From positions 124,001-188,000 of the forward strand of contig JADZEE010000091.1 in assembly GCA_020850735.1 (NCBI GenBank): a stretch of 64,000 bases of DNA, given 5' to 3'. Below the pieces are notes generated by a model, which saw nothing but the letters and a program-made list of their open reading frames with translations, searched no databases and had not been told where the DNA came from. Shown piece after piece: positions 8,639 to 18,260 of this stretch (positions are counted from its first letter, which is position 1; the number at the start of each line of letters is the position of its first letter). The DNA comes from Gammaproteobacteria bacterium. GTDB lineage: Bacteria > Pseudomonadota > Gammaproteobacteria > JADZEE01. A program made the translations under genes and the position numbers.

Positions 8639-9289
8639 TCACGCCGCGCCGTAGCGCGCCTGCAGCGCGGCGTAGACATCGTCACGCAGGTGCGCGCTGT
8701 CGACGTCGAGCGAACCGAGGATCTCAGCCAGGTGCGCATTGTCCTCGCGACCCTGCCAGAGTTTGCGGTAATGGCCTTCGCGGTAACCGTGGTCCTGGCG
8801 AAAGACGTTGAGGACGTTCTTGCCGACGTAGGCGCGGTAGAGGTCGTCGAAGTCGCGACCGATGCCCGCGAGCAGGGTCGGCACGACCGACACCGCGAAT
8901 GCCTGTTCGTGCAACGCCGCCCGGGCGAGCTCCTCGACGTCGCGCAGGAAGCCGCGGCTCGGCCAGGGCGCGAGCCACGCGCGGGCGATGGCGCCCGCAG
9001 GCACGTCGAGCGACTCGCCCTTGCGGATGCGCAGACTCAGACCGAAGTGCCAGATGTCGACGATTTCCAGCAGCACCTGCTCCACATCCGCCGGCCCGGA
9101 ATGCTTCCACCACTTCCAGCCGCCGTAGTGATCCATCAGCTCGGCGCATTCGATCCAGATCGCCCGGTACCACTCGCGGCCGCGATCGAGCCAGTCAGCG
9201 TCCACGCGCCGGTTCATCTCGTCCTGGAGCGCGAGCATGGTCGCGGTCTTGCGCGTGAGTCGGTCCAGCTCACCGTCCGTTGCAGTCAT
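8639..9289 (-). CDS. All-alpha (dimeric) dUTP diphosphatase
   Basis: A 216-residue member of the all-alpha NTP pyrophosphatase superfamily, dUTPase_2 type, which hydrolyses dUTP to dUMP and keeps uracil out of DNA. Metal-binding helices are visible as WIECAELMDHYGGWKWWKH and VEQVLLEIVDIWHFGLSL, both carrying the expected E/D residues, with YVGKNVLNVFRQDHGYREG in the C-terminal part. It is unrelated to the trimeric Dut enzyme. The ATG at 9289 follows GGAGAA. It diverges from aguA and lies 93 bp upstream of the IpdA-like gene on the same strand. Confidence 0.9.
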   Translation of the reverse strand: MTATDGELDRLTRKTATMLALQDEMNRRVDADWLDRGREWYRAIWIECAELMDHYGGWKWWKHSGPADVEQVLLEIVDIWHFGLSLRIRKGESLDVPAGAIARAWLAPWPSRGFLRDVEELARAALHEQAFAVSVVPTLLAGIGRDFDDLYRAYVGKNVLNVFRQDHGYREGHYRKLWQGREDNAHLAEILGSLDVDSAHLRDDVYAALQARYGAA

Positions 9290-9526
9290 CGAATTCTCCG
9301 TGTCCACGGGTCGGTGGGTGGCCGGCAACCGGGCGCCCCGCAAGGATATACGGTGCCACCCGGCCGGCGTCAAACGCCGCTGCGCGCGCGATCCTGCGCA
9401 CGTTCGTCGCCGCTGCCGCGTGGCCGGCCCGAATGGCCGGAGTCACGGTCCCGCGCCGGCCGGCCCATCCGCGCGCCGCGCCCGGCCCGGGCGACGCTTT
9501 GATCTGCAGCCCGCCGGCACTGCCGG

Positions 9527-9532
9527 TACAAT
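9527..9532 (+). promoter_or_regulatory. -10 box very close to the aguA start
   Basis: TACAAT, five of six consensus bases, ends nine bases before the aguA ATG at 9542. Transcription from it would begin within a few bases of the start codon. No good -35 lies at 16-18 bp; TTGATC at 9499-9504 is 22 bp away. Confidence 0.45.
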
Positions 9533-9541
9533 GCCGGCCGC

Positions 9542-10600
9542 ATGAACGAGCACAGCGACTGGACCGCGCCCGCACGCGCCGGCTACCGCATGCCCGCAGA
9601 GTGGGAACCGCACGCCGGCACATGGCTGTCCTGGCCGCACAACCGCGATACCTGGCCCGGCCGGTTCGACGCCGTCGAACCGGCTTACGCCGAGATGGTA
9701 CGCATCCTGGCCGCTTGCGAGACGGTGCACGTGAACGTGCTCGACGCCGGCCACGAGCGCCACGTCGGCGCGGTGCTTGAGGCGCACGGCGTGTCCGGCA
9801 GGATCATCTTCCACCGCTTCGCGACCAACGACGCCTGGTGCCGTGACCACGGTGCGATTTTCGTCACGCGCGCGCCCGAGCTCGGCGATCCGCTGGCCGC
9901 GATCGACTGCGATTACAATGCCTGGGGTGGCAAATACCCGCCGTTCGACCTCGACGCCGGGATCCCGCGCCGCATGGCCGAATTCCTGGGCATTCCCCGT
10001 TACCGTGGCGGCATGGTGCTCGAAGGCGGCTCGATCGACGTCAATGGCGCCGGTACGCTGCTGACCACCGAGCAGTGCCTGCTCCATCCGAACCGCAATC
10101 CCGAGCTCTCGCGCGCGCAGATCGAGGCGCGACTGCGCGGCCTGTTCTGCGCCGCCAAGATCCTGTGGCTGGGTGAGGGCATCGCCGGCGACGACACCGA
10201 CGGCCACGTGGACGATCTGACCCGCTTCGTCGCGCACGATACCGTGGTCACGGTCGTCGAGACCGATCCCGACGACGCGAACTACGCGCCGCTGCGCGCC
10301 AACCGCGAGCGCCTGGCGGGGATGAGCACCGCCGACGGTGCCGCGCTGGAAGTCATCGAGCTGCCGATGCCGGCGCCCAGGTACCACGACGGCCAGCGCC
10401 TGCCGGCGAGCTACGCCAACTTCCTCATTGCCAACGGTGCGGTGCTGCTGCCCGTGTTCGGCGATCCGATGGACCGGGAAGCCGAACGGGTACTCGCACG
10501 CTGCTTCCCGGACCGGCGCATCGAACCGGTGTTCTGTCTGGATCTGGTCTGGGGACTGGGCGCGGTGCACTGTCTGACGCAGCAGATCCCGCAAACCTGA
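9542..10600 (+). CDS. aguA: Agmatine deiminase
   Basis: A 352-residue peptidyl-arginine-deiminase-fold enzyme that converts agmatine to N-carbamoylputrescine and ammonia in the cytosol. The whole set of family blocks is present: GYRMPAEWEPHAGTWLSWP near the start, TNDAWCRDHGAIFV, GGMVLEGGSIDVNGAG, DDTDGHVDDLTRFV, and GLGAVHCLTQQIP with the nucleophile Cys344. It links SpeA and AguB, which lie about 15 kb downstream. There is no Shine-Dalgarno sequence before the ATG and a -10-like box ends only nine bases upstream, so the mRNA may be leaderless. Confidence 0.95.
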   Translation: MNEHSDWTAPARAGYRMPAEWEPHAGTWLSWPHNRDTWPGRFDAVEPAYAEMVRILAACETVHVNVLDAGHERHVGAVLEAHGVSGRIIFHRFATNDAWCRDHGAIFVTRAPELGDPLAAIDCDYNAWGGKYPPFDLDAGIPRRMAEFLGIPRYRGGMVLEGGSIDVNGAGTLLTTEQCLLHPNRNPELSRAQIEARLRGLFCAAKILWLGEGIAGDDTDGHVDDLTRFVAHDTVVTVVETDPDDANYAPLRANRERLAGMSTADGAALEVIELPMPAPRYHDGQRLPASYANFLIANGAVLLPVFGDPMDREAERVLARCFPDRRIEPVFCLDLVWGLGAVHCLTQQIPQT

Positions 10601-10742
10601 TCGTTATCCCGTGGCACGCCGCACATCGACGCGTCCGGCCGGCACACCCCGTGATCGTCATCGCGCGCGGGCCGCCGGCGACGCTTGATCCCGGGTGCCC
10701 TCCGGTTTCACAGTAACCCCGCAGCGTCGCAGGGAACACGCC

Positions 10743-11465
10743 ATGTGGATCATCGGACACAGGGGATCGGCCGGCACGCATCCGGAGAACACGCTCGCGT
10801 CCGTGGGCGCCGCGCTGGCGGCCGGTGCCGATTGGATCGAGGTCGACGTCTACGCCGCCGCCGGTGAGCTGCTGGTAATCCACGACGACACACTCGATCG
10901 GACCACCGACGGGCGCGGTGCCCTGACGGACAAGTCACTCGAGGCGCTGCGCGCGCTGGACGCCGGCGGCGGTGAACGCATACCCCTGCTGGCCGAAGTG
11001 ATGGATCTCATCGACGCCCGCGCGGGCCTGAACATCGAAATCAAGAACGCGCTGGCGCTCGATCCGGTACTCGCGCTGGTGGCGGCGCGCCTCGCGTCCC
11101 GCCCGGCCTGGCACGGTCGCGTGCTGCTGTCTTCGTTCATGCCCGACGTCACTGCGGCGCTGGGTGCCCGCGCGCGCGACGGCTGGCTGCTGGGCGTGCT
11201 CTACCTCGACGATGCGCGTGATCCGGTCGCCATCGCGGCCGGCGTGCAGGCATATTCACTGCACCCGCCGCTGCGGCAGGTCGACGCAACGCTGGTCGGC
11301 GCCGCGCACGCGGCGGGGCTGCGCGTATTCGCATACACGGTCAACGAGCCGGCTGCCGTCGAACGCTGCCTCGCGCTCGGGATCGACGGCATTTACACCG
11401 ACCACCCCGGCAGGGCGATCGCAATCCGGGCGGCGTACGCGAACGGCAGCGCGGTCGCGGAATGA
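10743..11465 (+). CDS. ugpQ: Glycerophosphodiester phosphodiesterase, cytosolic type
   Basis: A 240-residue GDPD-family TIM barrel that cleaves glycerophosphodiesters to glycerol-3-phosphate and an alcohol. The signature [18 protein letters not shown] opens the protein, followed by metal and acid residues in [28 protein letters not shown], and the end has [24 protein letters not shown]. No signal peptide is present, so it resembles UgpQ rather than periplasmic GlpQ. The ATG at 10743 follows AGGGAAC. Its stop overlaps the glpK start by 4 nt (ATGA), and glpK and glpD follow, making a coherent glycerol/glycerol-3-phosphate operon. Confidence 0.93.
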   Translation: MWIIGHRGSAGTHPENTLASVGAALAAGADWIEVDVYAAAGELLVIHDDTLDRTTDGRGALTDKSLEALRALDAGGGERIPLLAEVMDLIDARAGLNIEIKNALALDPVLALVAARLASRPAWHGRVLLSSFMPDVTAALGARARDGWLLGVLYLDDARDPVAIAAGVQAYSLHPPLRQVDATLVGAAHAAGLRVFAYTVNEPAAVERCLALGIDGIYTDHPGRAIAIRAAYANGSAVAE

Positions 11466-12952
11466 GCTGCATCCTCGCGCTCGACCAGGGCACGACCAGC
11501 TCGCGTGCCATCGTGTTCGACGAGCGGCAGCAGCCGCGCGCCGTCGCCCAGCGCGAGCTGCGCCAGCATTATCCGCGCGCGGGCTGGGTCGAGCACGATC
11601 CGCAGGAGCTGTGGACCGGGCAGATCGAGACCGCCCGCGAGGCGCTCGCCGTCGCCGGCATGACGCGGCGCGACATCGCCGCGATCGGCATCACCAACCA
11701 GCGCGAAACCACGCTGCTGTGGAACCGGCGCAGCGGCGAGCCGCTGTACAAGGCCATCGTCTGGCAGGATCGGCGCGGCGTCGATCTGTGCGAGCGGCTG
11801 CGCGCGCAGGGCCACGAGGCGCGCGTCACGGCGCGCACCGGTCTGGTCATCGACCCCTACTTCTGCGCAAGCAAGATCCGCTGGCTGCTCGATCACTGCG
11901 ACGGTGCCCGGGCCGCCGCCGCAAACGGCGAGCTCGCCTTCGGCACGGTCGACAGCTACCTCGTCTGGCAGCTCACCGGTGGCGCGCGGCACGTCACCGA
12001 CGCGAGCAATGCCGCCCGCACCATGCTCTACGACATCGACGCCGGCACCTGGGACGCGGAGCTGCTCGCGGCCTGGGACATTGCGCCGGAGCTGCTGCCC
12101 GAAGTCGTGGACTCCAGCGGTGCAATCGCCGAATGCACCATCGCGGAGCTGGCCGGTGTGCCCATCACCGGCATCGCCGGTGATCAGCAGGCCGCGCTGT
12201 TCGGCCAGGCCTGCTTCGAGCCCGGCATGGCCAAATGCACCTACGGCACCGGCTGCTTCATCCTGCTGAACACCGGCACGCAGTCGCCGCGTTCGCGCTC
12301 GCGCCTGCTCACCACCGTCGCCTGGTCCATCGACGGCCGGCGCGAATACGCCATCGAGGGCAGCGTGTTCATGGGCGGCGCCGTGGTTCAGTGGCTGCGC
12401 GACGGGCTCGGCATCATCGACGCCTCGGCGCAGGTCGAAGCGCTGGCGGCGAGCGTGCCCGACAGTGGCGGCGTGATACTGGTACCGGCGTTCGCCGGGC
12501 TCGGCGCGCCGCACTGGGATCCGGATGCCCGCGCGGGGCTGTTTGGCATGAGCCGCGGCACGACCCGCGCACACGTGGCCCGGGCCGCGCTGGAAGGGAT
12601 CGCATTCCAGGTCGCCGACGTCATCGAAGCCATGCGCGCCGACTCCGGTCTCGCCCTGCGCGAGTTGCGCGTCGACGGCGCCGCCGCCACCACCCGCCTG
12701 CTGCTCGACTTCCAGGCCAACCTGCTGCAAACGACCCTGATCCGGCCGGCGCAGCTCGAATGCACCGCGCTCGGCGCGGCATCGCTCGCGGGTCTGGCCG
12801 TCGGCCTGTGGCCGGATCGCGCGACGCTCGCCGGCTTGTGGCGCGAGAACTCGCGGCACGCGCCGACAGCTTCACCGCGGGACAGCGAGACCCTGCAGCG
12901 GCGCTGGCGCGATGCCGTCACCCGTACGCTCGGGTGGGCACGCCAGTCCTGA
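11462..12952 (+). CDS. glpK: Glycerol kinase
   Basis: A 496-residue FGGY-family kinase that phosphorylates glycerol to glycerol-3-phosphate with ATP. It opens with [17 protein letters not shown], the phosphate-binding loop of glycerol kinases. [15 protein letters not shown] and [26 protein letters not shown] are the two FGGY signature regions, and [21 protein letters not shown] is the C-terminal nucleotide-binding block. The ATG overlaps the ugpQ stop as ATGA, so it is probably translated by coupling. No glpF facilitator is adjacent. Confidence 0.97.
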   Translation: MSCILALDQGTTSSRAIVFDERQQPRAVAQRELRQHYPRAGWVEHDPQELWTGQIETAREALAVAGMTRRDIAAIGITNQRETTLLWNRRSGEPLYKAIVWQDRRGVDLCERLRAQGHEARVTARTGLVIDPYFCASKIRWLLDHCDGARAAAANGELAFGTVDSYLVWQLTGGARHVTDASNAARTMLYDIDAGTWDAELLAAWDIAPELLPEVVDSSGAIAECTIAELAGVPITGIAGDQQAALFGQACFEPGMAKCTYGTGCFILLNTGTQSPRSRSRLLTTVAWSIDGRREYAIEGSVFMGGAVVQWLRDGLGIIDASAQVEALAASVPDSGGVILVPAFAGLGAPHWDPDARAGLFGMSRGTTRAHVARAALEGIAFQVADVIEAMRADSGLALRELRVDGAAATTRLLLDFQANLLQTTLIRPAQLECTALGAASLAGLAVGLWPDRATLAGLWRENSRHAPTASPRDSETLQRRWRDAVTRTLGWARQS

Positions 12953-12961
12953 CCCCAGGCC

Positions 12962-14539
12962 GTGGACGCAGCCGCCGTCGCGACTCGCCGCGACACCGCA
13001 TTCGCCGCGCTCGCGGCCCGGACCGACCCGTTCGATCTCGTGGTCATCGGCGCCGGCGCGACCGGCGCCGCGATCGCGCTGGAAGCGGCGAGCCGCGGCC
13101 TCACCACTGCGCTGTTCGAGCGCGGTGATTTCGGTCAGGGTACCTCGAGCCGCAGCTCCAAGCTCATCCACGGCGGCGTACGCTACCTCGCCCAGGGCCG
13201 GATCGCGCTGGTGCGCGAGTCGCTGCGCGAACGCGCCCGCCTGCTGGCCAACGCCCCGCACGTGGTCCACCGGCAGGCGTTCGTTGCACCCTGCGACGGC
13301 GCATTCGACTGGCTGAGGCTGCGCGCGGGCCTCGGCCTGTACGATCGCCTCGCCGGCGATCTCGGCATCGGCGCGACGGCAACCCTGGACGCGACTGCAC
13401 TGCGCGCGCGGCTGCCGACGCTCAGCGCCGGTGCGCGGCACGGCGTACGCTACTTCGATGCCTGCTTCGATGACGCGCGCCTGTTGTGGAACATCGTCGA
13501 GACCGCGATCGCGCACGGCGCGGTCGCAATCAACTACGCACCGGTCGTGGCCCTGCGCAAAGACGGGCGCGGCCGGGTCGGCGGCGTGGTCATCGAAGAT
13601 GCGGAATCCGGCCAGGTGCACGAGATAGCCGCGCGCACCGTGGTCGCGGCCGCCGGCGCGGACGCGGACACGTTGCTGCGCATGGACGACGCGAACGCCG
13701 TCCCGGGCGTCACGCCGAGCCAGGGCGCGCACGTGGTCGTCGCCCGCGAGTTCCTGCCCGGCGAGGACGCGCTGCTCATGCCGCGGACCCCCGACGGGCG
13801 GGTGATGTTCGCCATCCCCTGGCAGCAGCATGTCCTCATCGGCACCACGGACACAGCCGTCGGCGCAATCGTGGCCGAGCCGCTGCCGCTCGCCGCGGAG
13901 ATCGACCTCATTCTCGACACGGCCGCGCGTTATCTCGCCCGCGCACCCGGCCGTGCGGACATCCTGAGCACCTTCGCCGGCATCCGCCCGCTCGCCCGCC
14001 CGCCCCGGCAGGTCCGCAGCGCGCGGATCTCGCGTGAGCACCGCATCGACGTGACCGACTCGGGTCTGGTGACCATCACCGGCGGCAAATGGACGACCTG
14101 CCGGCTGATGGCCGAGCAATGCGTCGACGTGGCGGCGCGTGTGCACGGTCTCGATGCCGGCCTCTCGCGCAGCGCCGATCTGCGCCTGTCCGCGGCGCCG
14201 GCGCGGCCGGCGCCCGCTGATCCCTTGGGCGCCTGGGGCATTCACGCCGGGGCGCTCGCAGCGCTCGCACGCGAGCGAACCGCGCTGGCCGCGCCCATGC
14301 ACACCCGCTTCACACTGCCCCTGGCGGCCTGTGCCTGGGCGGCGCGGCACGAAATGGCGCGCACCCTCGAGGACGTGCTCGCGCGGCGTACGCGCCTGTT
14401 GTTCGTCGATGCCCGCGCCGCCGCCGAAGCCGCACCGGCGGTGGCGGCCGTCATCGCCGCGGAGCTCGGCCGGGACAGCGCCTGGCAGCGCGCGCAGATC
14501 GATCACATCGTGACGCTGGCCGCACGCTATCTGCCCTAG
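12962..14539 (+). CDS. glpD: FAD-dependent glycerol-3-phosphate dehydrogenase
   Basis: A 525-residue flavoprotein that oxidises glycerol-3-phosphate to dihydroxyacetone phosphate at the inner membrane and passes electrons to quinone. The FAD dinucleotide-binding site is DLVVIGAGATGAAIALEAASRGL (residues about 23-45), followed by the GlpD signature SSRSSKLIHGGVRYL. IPWQQHVLIGTTDT and a GGKWTTCRLMAE block occur later, and the C-terminal LARRTRLLFVDARAA region matches the DAO_C domain. The start is GTG, 9 bp after the glpK stop; no better start exists. It completes the ugpQ-glpK-glpD operon. Confidence 0.95.
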   Translation: MDAAAVATRRDTAFAALAARTDPFDLVVIGAGATGAAIALEAASRGLTTALFERGDFGQGTSSRSSKLIHGGVRYLAQGRIALVRESLRERARLLANAPHVVHRQAFVAPCDGAFDWLRLRAGLGLYDRLAGDLGIGATATLDATALRARLPTLSAGARHGVRYFDACFDDARLLWNIVETAIAHGAVAINYAPVVALRKDGRGRVGGVVIEDAESGQVHEIAARTVVAAAGADADTLLRMDDANAVPGVTPSQGAHVVVAREFLPGEDALLMPRTPDGRVMFAIPWQQHVLIGTTDTAVGAIVAEPLPLAAEIDLILDTAARYLARAPGRADILSTFAGIRPLARPPRQVRSARISREHRIDVTDSGLVTITGGKWTTCRLMAEQCVDVAARVHGLDAGLSRSADLRLSAAPARPAPADPLGAWGIHAGALAALARERTALAAPMHTRFTLPLAACAWAARHEMARTLEDVLARRTRLLFVDARAAAEAAPAVAAVIAAELGRDSAWQRAQIDHIVTLAARYLP

Positions 14540-14662
14540 CGCTAACGCGATTCGTCGGCCGGCACGCGACCAGCACGCGGATCGATACCGGACGTTTCCC
14601 GCCGGGATCCGGTTGCCGGAAGTTCCGCCACGCGAGTGGCTGCACGGCACGTTCACCGCGTA

Positions 14663-14694
14663 CGCTCCCGGCGACGATCTTTTCGCCGGGAGCG
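14663..14694 (+). terminator. Strong hairpin after glpD
   Basis: An 11-bp perfect stem (CGCTCCCGGCG at 14663-14673, CGCCGGGAGCG at 14684-14694) closes a 10-nt loop, 123 bp after the glpD stop. It lacks a clear run of T on either side, so it may stall or protect the 3' end rather than act as a classical intrinsic terminator. Confidence 0.4.
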
Positions 14695-14757
14695 GACTGA
14701 TTTGCGTGCGACCACTCACGCTTGATCGCACCGCCGCCAGGATCCCGCGGGGATTGC

Positions 14758-14763
14758 TACAAT
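14758..14763 (+). promoter_or_regulatory. -10 box of the first AhpD-like gene
   Basis: TACAAT matches five of six consensus bases and lies 30 bp before the ATG, leaving room for the GGGAGG ribosome site. No convincing -35 is found at the normal spacing. Confidence 0.4.
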
Positions 14764-14792
14764 AACCATCGCCACCAACGGGAGGATTAGCG

Positions 14793-15341
14793 ATGCCCCG
14801 CTTTGCCTCGTTGCCGGAACCGACCGAGCTGCTCGATGTCTTCAGGCGCTTCCCCAGGGGTGTCACGCAGCTGCTGGAGTATCACGATGCCATGCTGCGC
14901 GGACCCTCGCCCCTGAGCCCCGGCGAGCGCGAGCTCATCGCCGCGTATGTATCGGGGCTCAACAAATGCCACTATTGCCACGATACCCATCTCGAGGTGG
15001 CCCGGGAATTCAACATCGACACCGAACTCGCCGAGCAGCTCCTGCGAGATCCCGATCACGCCGGTATCGACCACCGGCTGCGGCCGATACTCGATTACGT
15101 GCGCAAGCTGACACTGACGCCCGCGCGGATGGTCGACGCCGATGCCCACAGGGTCTTCGATGCCGGCTGGGACGAGGCCGCACTGCACGATGCCGTGATC
15201 GTGTGCGCCTTGTTCAACTTCATGAACCGCGTCGTCGAGGGCATGGGAGTGAAGCCGAATCCGGACATGCTGATCCCGCGCGAGATCGCGCTGAGCGATC
15301 ACACCTACACTGCCCTGAAGGGCCTGCTGGATCCCGGGTGA
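14793..15341 (+). CDS. Carboxymuconolactone decarboxylase/AhpD-family protein (peroxidase-related)
   Basis: A 182-residue AhpD-like all-alpha protein. The redox motif is CHYCHDTH at residues 59-66 (CxxCxxxH), typical of peroxidase-related members that reduce alkyl hydroperoxides through a cysteine pair. The region around MLRGPSPLSPGERELIAAYVSGLN is conserved in the family. The start has a good GGGAGG ribosome site. A second, different AhpD-like gene follows 145 bp downstream on the same strand, so the two may act as a pair, but no AhpC-type partner is adjacent. Confidence 0.82.
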   Translation: MPRFASLPEPTELLDVFRRFPRGVTQLLEYHDAMLRGPSPLSPGERELIAAYVSGLNKCHYCHDTHLEVAREFNIDTELAEQLLRDPDHAGIDHRLRPILDYVRKLTLTPARMVDADAHRVFDAGWDEAALHDAVIVCALFNFMNRVVEGMGVKPNPDMLIPREIALSDHTYTALKGLLDPG

Positions 15342-15486
15342 AACCGTCCACCGGCGCGCGCCATCGCCGGCGCCCCCGAGATCCCGGCGTGCTCCTGAAC
15401 CGGGCGCACGCGTAAACGGCGAACGGACGCCTGATGACGACCGCGCCGGACGCACGAAAAATGCGAATACCAACAGGAGGGCCGAC

Positions 15487-16080
15487 ATGCCGCACATGCA
15501 ACCGCTTTCCCGCGATGCCGTACCGGAGTTCCGGGATCTGTACGACCATTACGCCAGTACCCGCGGATTCGTCCCCAACAGCATCCTCACCATGTCACGC
15601 CGGCCGGCCATCGCCCGGGCCTTCATGGCCCTGAACAAAGCGGTGCTGTACGAGGGCACGGTCTCCGAGGAGCTGAAGATGCTGGTCAGCCTCATCACCA
15701 GCCAGGCGTCCGGCTGCCGCTATTGCCAGGCGCACATGGCGAACCTGGCCAGCATCTACAAGGCCTCGGACGCGCGGATCGCCGCGGTATGGGAATTCGA
15801 GACCAGCGCGCTGTTCAGCGACGGCGAACGGGCGGCGCTGCGCCTCGCCTACCGGGCGGCCCTGGTGCCGAACGAAGCCTCGCAGGAGGACTTCGACGCC
15901 CTGTCGCAGCATTTCGACGAGGGTCAGATCGTGGAGATCGTCGCCACGATCGCGCTGTTCGGCTATCTCAACCGCTGGAACGACACCATGGCGACGGAGC
16001 TCGAAGCCCTGCCGGCGCGGGTGGCCGAGCGCAGCATCGCGACGCAGGGCTGGAACGCCGGCAAACACGGTCGAACGTGA
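15487..16080 (+). CDS. Carboxymuconolactone decarboxylase-family protein
   Basis: A 197-residue member of the same superfamily but another branch. Its cysteine motif is CRYCQAHMANLA (Cys77, Cys80, His83), and the N terminus GFVPNSILTMSRRPAIARAFMALNKAVL is typical of proteins annotated as CMD-family peroxidase-related or gamma-carboxymuconolactone decarboxylase-like. A strong AGGAGG stands before the ATG. It converges on napC. The true substrate of this branch is unknown; redox activity is inferred from the cysteine pair. Confidence 0.8.
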   Translation: MPHMQPLSRDAVPEFRDLYDHYASTRGFVPNSILTMSRRPAIARAFMALNKAVLYEGTVSEELKMLVSLITSQASGCRYCQAHMANLASIYKASDARIAAVWEFETSALFSDGERAALRLAYRAALVPNEASQEDFDALSQHFDEGQIVEIVATIALFGYLNRWNDTMATELEALPARVAERSIATQGWNAGKHGRT

Positions 16081-16215
16081 CGGCGGTACGGCAACGTCCA
16101 CACGGGGTTTGAGGATCCCCAAGTGTATTCCAGAGGCCGTCCGGGTGACCGGTCGTGACGGTCCGGCGCGCCTCCGCGCTCCTGCGCAAGCTGCGACCCG
16201 GCGCCCGCCGGCGGC

Positions 16216-16815
16216 TCAGCGCTGGCCGCTATCCGTGTCGGCTTCGAACGCGCCCTGCGGCAGCTCGTGCGCAACGCCCTTGTGACAGTCGATACAGGTC
16301 TTCCCCTCACGCTCGGCTTCCTCGTGCTTGTCGCGGGCACGAAACTCCTGGGCGGTGAGATCCATGTAATCGAAGCTGTGACAATTGCGACACTCGCGCG
16401 AATCGGTCGCGGCCATCCCCTTCCACACGTGGGTGGCGAGCTCGAGCCGGTGCGCTTCGAACTTCTCGCGGGTGTTGATGCTGCCGAGCATCCAGTGGAA
16501 CAGCTCGTTGGTCGCGCGGATCTTGCGCGCCACCTTGTGCACCCATTCCCTGGGCACGTGACAATCCGGGCAGGTGGCGCGCACCCCGGTACGATTGTTG
16601 TAGTGGATGGTGTCCTGATACTCCACGAACACATTGTCGCGCATCTCGTGACACGAGATGCAGAACGTCTCGGTGTTCGTGAGTTCCATCGCCCAGTTGA
16701 AACCACCCCAGAACACGATACCGGCGATTGCACCAAGCACTACCAGTGCGCCGACGGACCAGCGTGCGCTGGGGGTACGCAGCGCGCGCCACGTGCACGT
16801 TAAGATGTTCGCCAT
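16216..16815 (-). CDS. napC: NapC/NirT-family tetrahaem cytochrome c
   Basis: A 199-residue membrane-anchored quinol dehydrogenase of the NapC type. One transmembrane helix (residues about 20-40) is followed by four CxxCH haem sites: CISCH at 52-56, CPDCH at 82-86, CRNCH at 142-146 and CIDCH at 174-178. It takes electrons from quinol and passes them to NapB and NapA in the periplasm. It is the last gene of the nap operon, 58 bp after napB. NapG and NapH give a second possible quinol route in the same operon. Confidence 0.95.
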   Translation of the reverse strand: MANILTCTWRALRTPSARWSVGALVVLGAIAGIVFWGGFNWAMELTNTETFCISCHEMRDNVFVEYQDTIHYNNRTGVRATCPDCHVPREWVHKVARKIRATNELFHWMLGSINTREKFEAHRLELATHVWKGMAATDSRECRNCHSFDYMDLTAQEFRARDKHEEAEREGKTCIDCHKGVAHELPQGAFEADTDSGQR

Positions 16816-16873
16816 CGTCAGGTTCCTTTCCTCTGCGGGTTCCTACCCTGTCTGCCTGCGCCGGGCGGTCGTG

Positions 16874-17311
16874 TCATTCACCGCCGCCCCGGAACGTGTT
16901 CTGCATCTGCGGCGCCAGATCCGATTGCGGCACGTGGCATTGCGTGCAGAACCAGCGCGACCGTGATACCTGGTCCAGTTGCTTGCCGTCACGGTCCTTG
17001 TAGTGGCTGTCGCCGATCTTGGTCGCCTTGGCTTCCTGATAGAACGGTCGATCGTGACAGCGCAGGCACTGGTTCACCTTCAGGTCGATCTCGTACTTCT
17101 CCATCCGGTGAGGGATCAGCGGCGGCTGCTCCTTCCACGCACGCGCAAACGAACCCTCCTGGATCTGCTGCGGCGGCAGCGGCGGCGGTGAGTTCGTGAC
17201 CGTCGGTGAGACGTCGCCGCGCAAGGATTTGACCGCGTCGGCGCCGGACGCCGTCACGGCGGCGATGGTGCAGGCGGCCAGCACGACCGCCGGGATCACA
17301 CGCTTGTTCAC
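16874..17311 (-). CDS. napB: Periplasmic nitrate reductase, dihaem cytochrome c subunit
   Basis: A 145-residue secreted cytochrome that accepts electrons from NapC and feeds NapA. A signal peptide spans about residues 1-26, and two haem motifs are seen: CLRCH at 82-86 and CTQCH at 122-126. PPLIPHRMEKYEIDLKVNQC is a typical NapB block. The GTG at 17311 was chosen because AAGGAGA stands just before it; the frame is open further upstream but without family similarity. It lies 28 bp after napH. Confidence 0.93.
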   Translation of the reverse strand: MNKRVIPAVVLAACTIAAVTASGADAVKSLRGDVSPTVTNSPPPLPPQQIQEGSFARAWKEQPPLIPHRMEKYEIDLKVNQCLRCHDRPFYQEAKATKIGDSHYKDRDGKQLDQVSRSRWFCTQCHVPQSDLAPQMQNTFRGGGE

Positions 17312-17339
17312 GAATCGTTCTCCTTGCCAGCCAGTGGGA

Positions 17340-18260
17340 TCATCGCGCAGCCGTCGTGACCGCAGCCCGCGCCGCGGGATCCGGTTCGTCATGCCGGCCT
17401 TTACGGGAACCGGATGCGACGTTGTTGAAACGCGTTCCGAAGCTAAAGACATCCTTGCTGCACACGTCGATGCAGCGGGCGCAGTTGCTGCACGCACCTG
17501 CGCGGATGACCGGGCCGACACCCCTGGGGCCACCCTTGAGGGCCGGGGCAATCACCTGCGGCTCCGGGCACGCGACATAACAATCACCGCAATCGTCGCA
17601 GCGCGCGCGATGCTCGGCGCGCACCCGCACCAGCGCAACCGCGCCGACCAGGCCGTAGAAGGCCCCCATCGGGCACAGATGCGCGCACCAGCCACGGTCG
17701 CTGACCGCGAGGTCGAACAGAAATACCGACGCAACGACCGCCCAAGCCCAGCCCATGCCGAAGATGAGACCCCGGTGCAGCAGGGATACCGGATTGATCA
17801 GCTCCCACGCGAGCGTGCCCGTGAGCGCGGCGACGCTCAGGGTCATGGCCAGCAGCCAGTAACGCGTGGCGCGCGCAAGACGTGCCCCTGCGGGCAGCCG
17901 CAGGCGCCGGCGCAGCCAGCCCGCGGTGTCGGTGACCACGTTCACGGGGCACACCCAGGCGCAGTAGCTGCGCCCGCCCACGAGCACATAGAACCCAAGA
18001 ACAATGGCAGCGCCCACGACGGCGCCGGCCGCGGGCAGGTGACCGGCCGCGAGCGACTGCACGAACACGTAGGGATCGGTGAGTTCCAGGACTCCCAGGG
18101 TGCGGCTCGAGCTGAGGTTGCCGGCGACGAGCCAAACACCGAACCAGGGACCGGCGAGAAACAGGGCGAGGATCCCGAACTGAGACAGTCGCCGGGCCAT
18201 GAGCCAGCGGTGGCTGCGCAGCCAGCCCCGCCGTGGTCCTTGCGCAGCGATCGCGGTCAC
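17340..18260 (-). CDS. napH: Ferredoxin-type quinol dehydrogenase membrane subunit
   Basis: A 306-residue inner-membrane protein with about four transmembrane helices. It carries two cytoplasmic CxxxCP motifs (CAWVCP, CAHLCP) and two [4Fe-4S] ferredoxin motifs near the C terminus (CDDCGDCYVACPEP and CSNCARCIDVC). With NapG it forms a quinol dehydrogenase feeding NapA. The GTG start overlaps the napG stop (GTGA), which implies coupling, and was preferred over longer in-frame readings. An Arg/Ala-rich tail follows the last cluster. Confidence 0.92.
   Translation of the reverse strand: MTAIAAQGPRRGWLRSHRWLMARRLSQFGILALFLAGPWFGVWLVAGNLSSSRTLGVLELTDPYVFVQSLAAGHLPAAGAVVGAAIVLGFYVLVGGRSYCAWVCPVNVVTDTAGWLRRRLRLPAGARLARATRYWLLAMTLSVAALTGTLAWELINPVSLLHRGLIFGMGWAWAVVASVFLFDLAVSDRGWCAHLCPMGAFYGLVGAVALVRVRAEHRARCDDCGDCYVACPEPQVIAPALKGGPRGVGPVIRAGACSNCARCIDVCSKDVFSFGTRFNNVASGSRKGRHDEPDPAARAAVTTAAR

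Noticed and set aside
12872-14866. Long open frame of 664 codons on the minus strand opposite glpD
   Set aside because: It is a shadow of glpD caused by high GC; its translation is Arg/Gly/Ala-rich with no family blocks. Similar antisense frames opposite speA (24561-26708), glpK (11393-12859) and the GGDEF gene (36568-38733) were rejected for the same reason.
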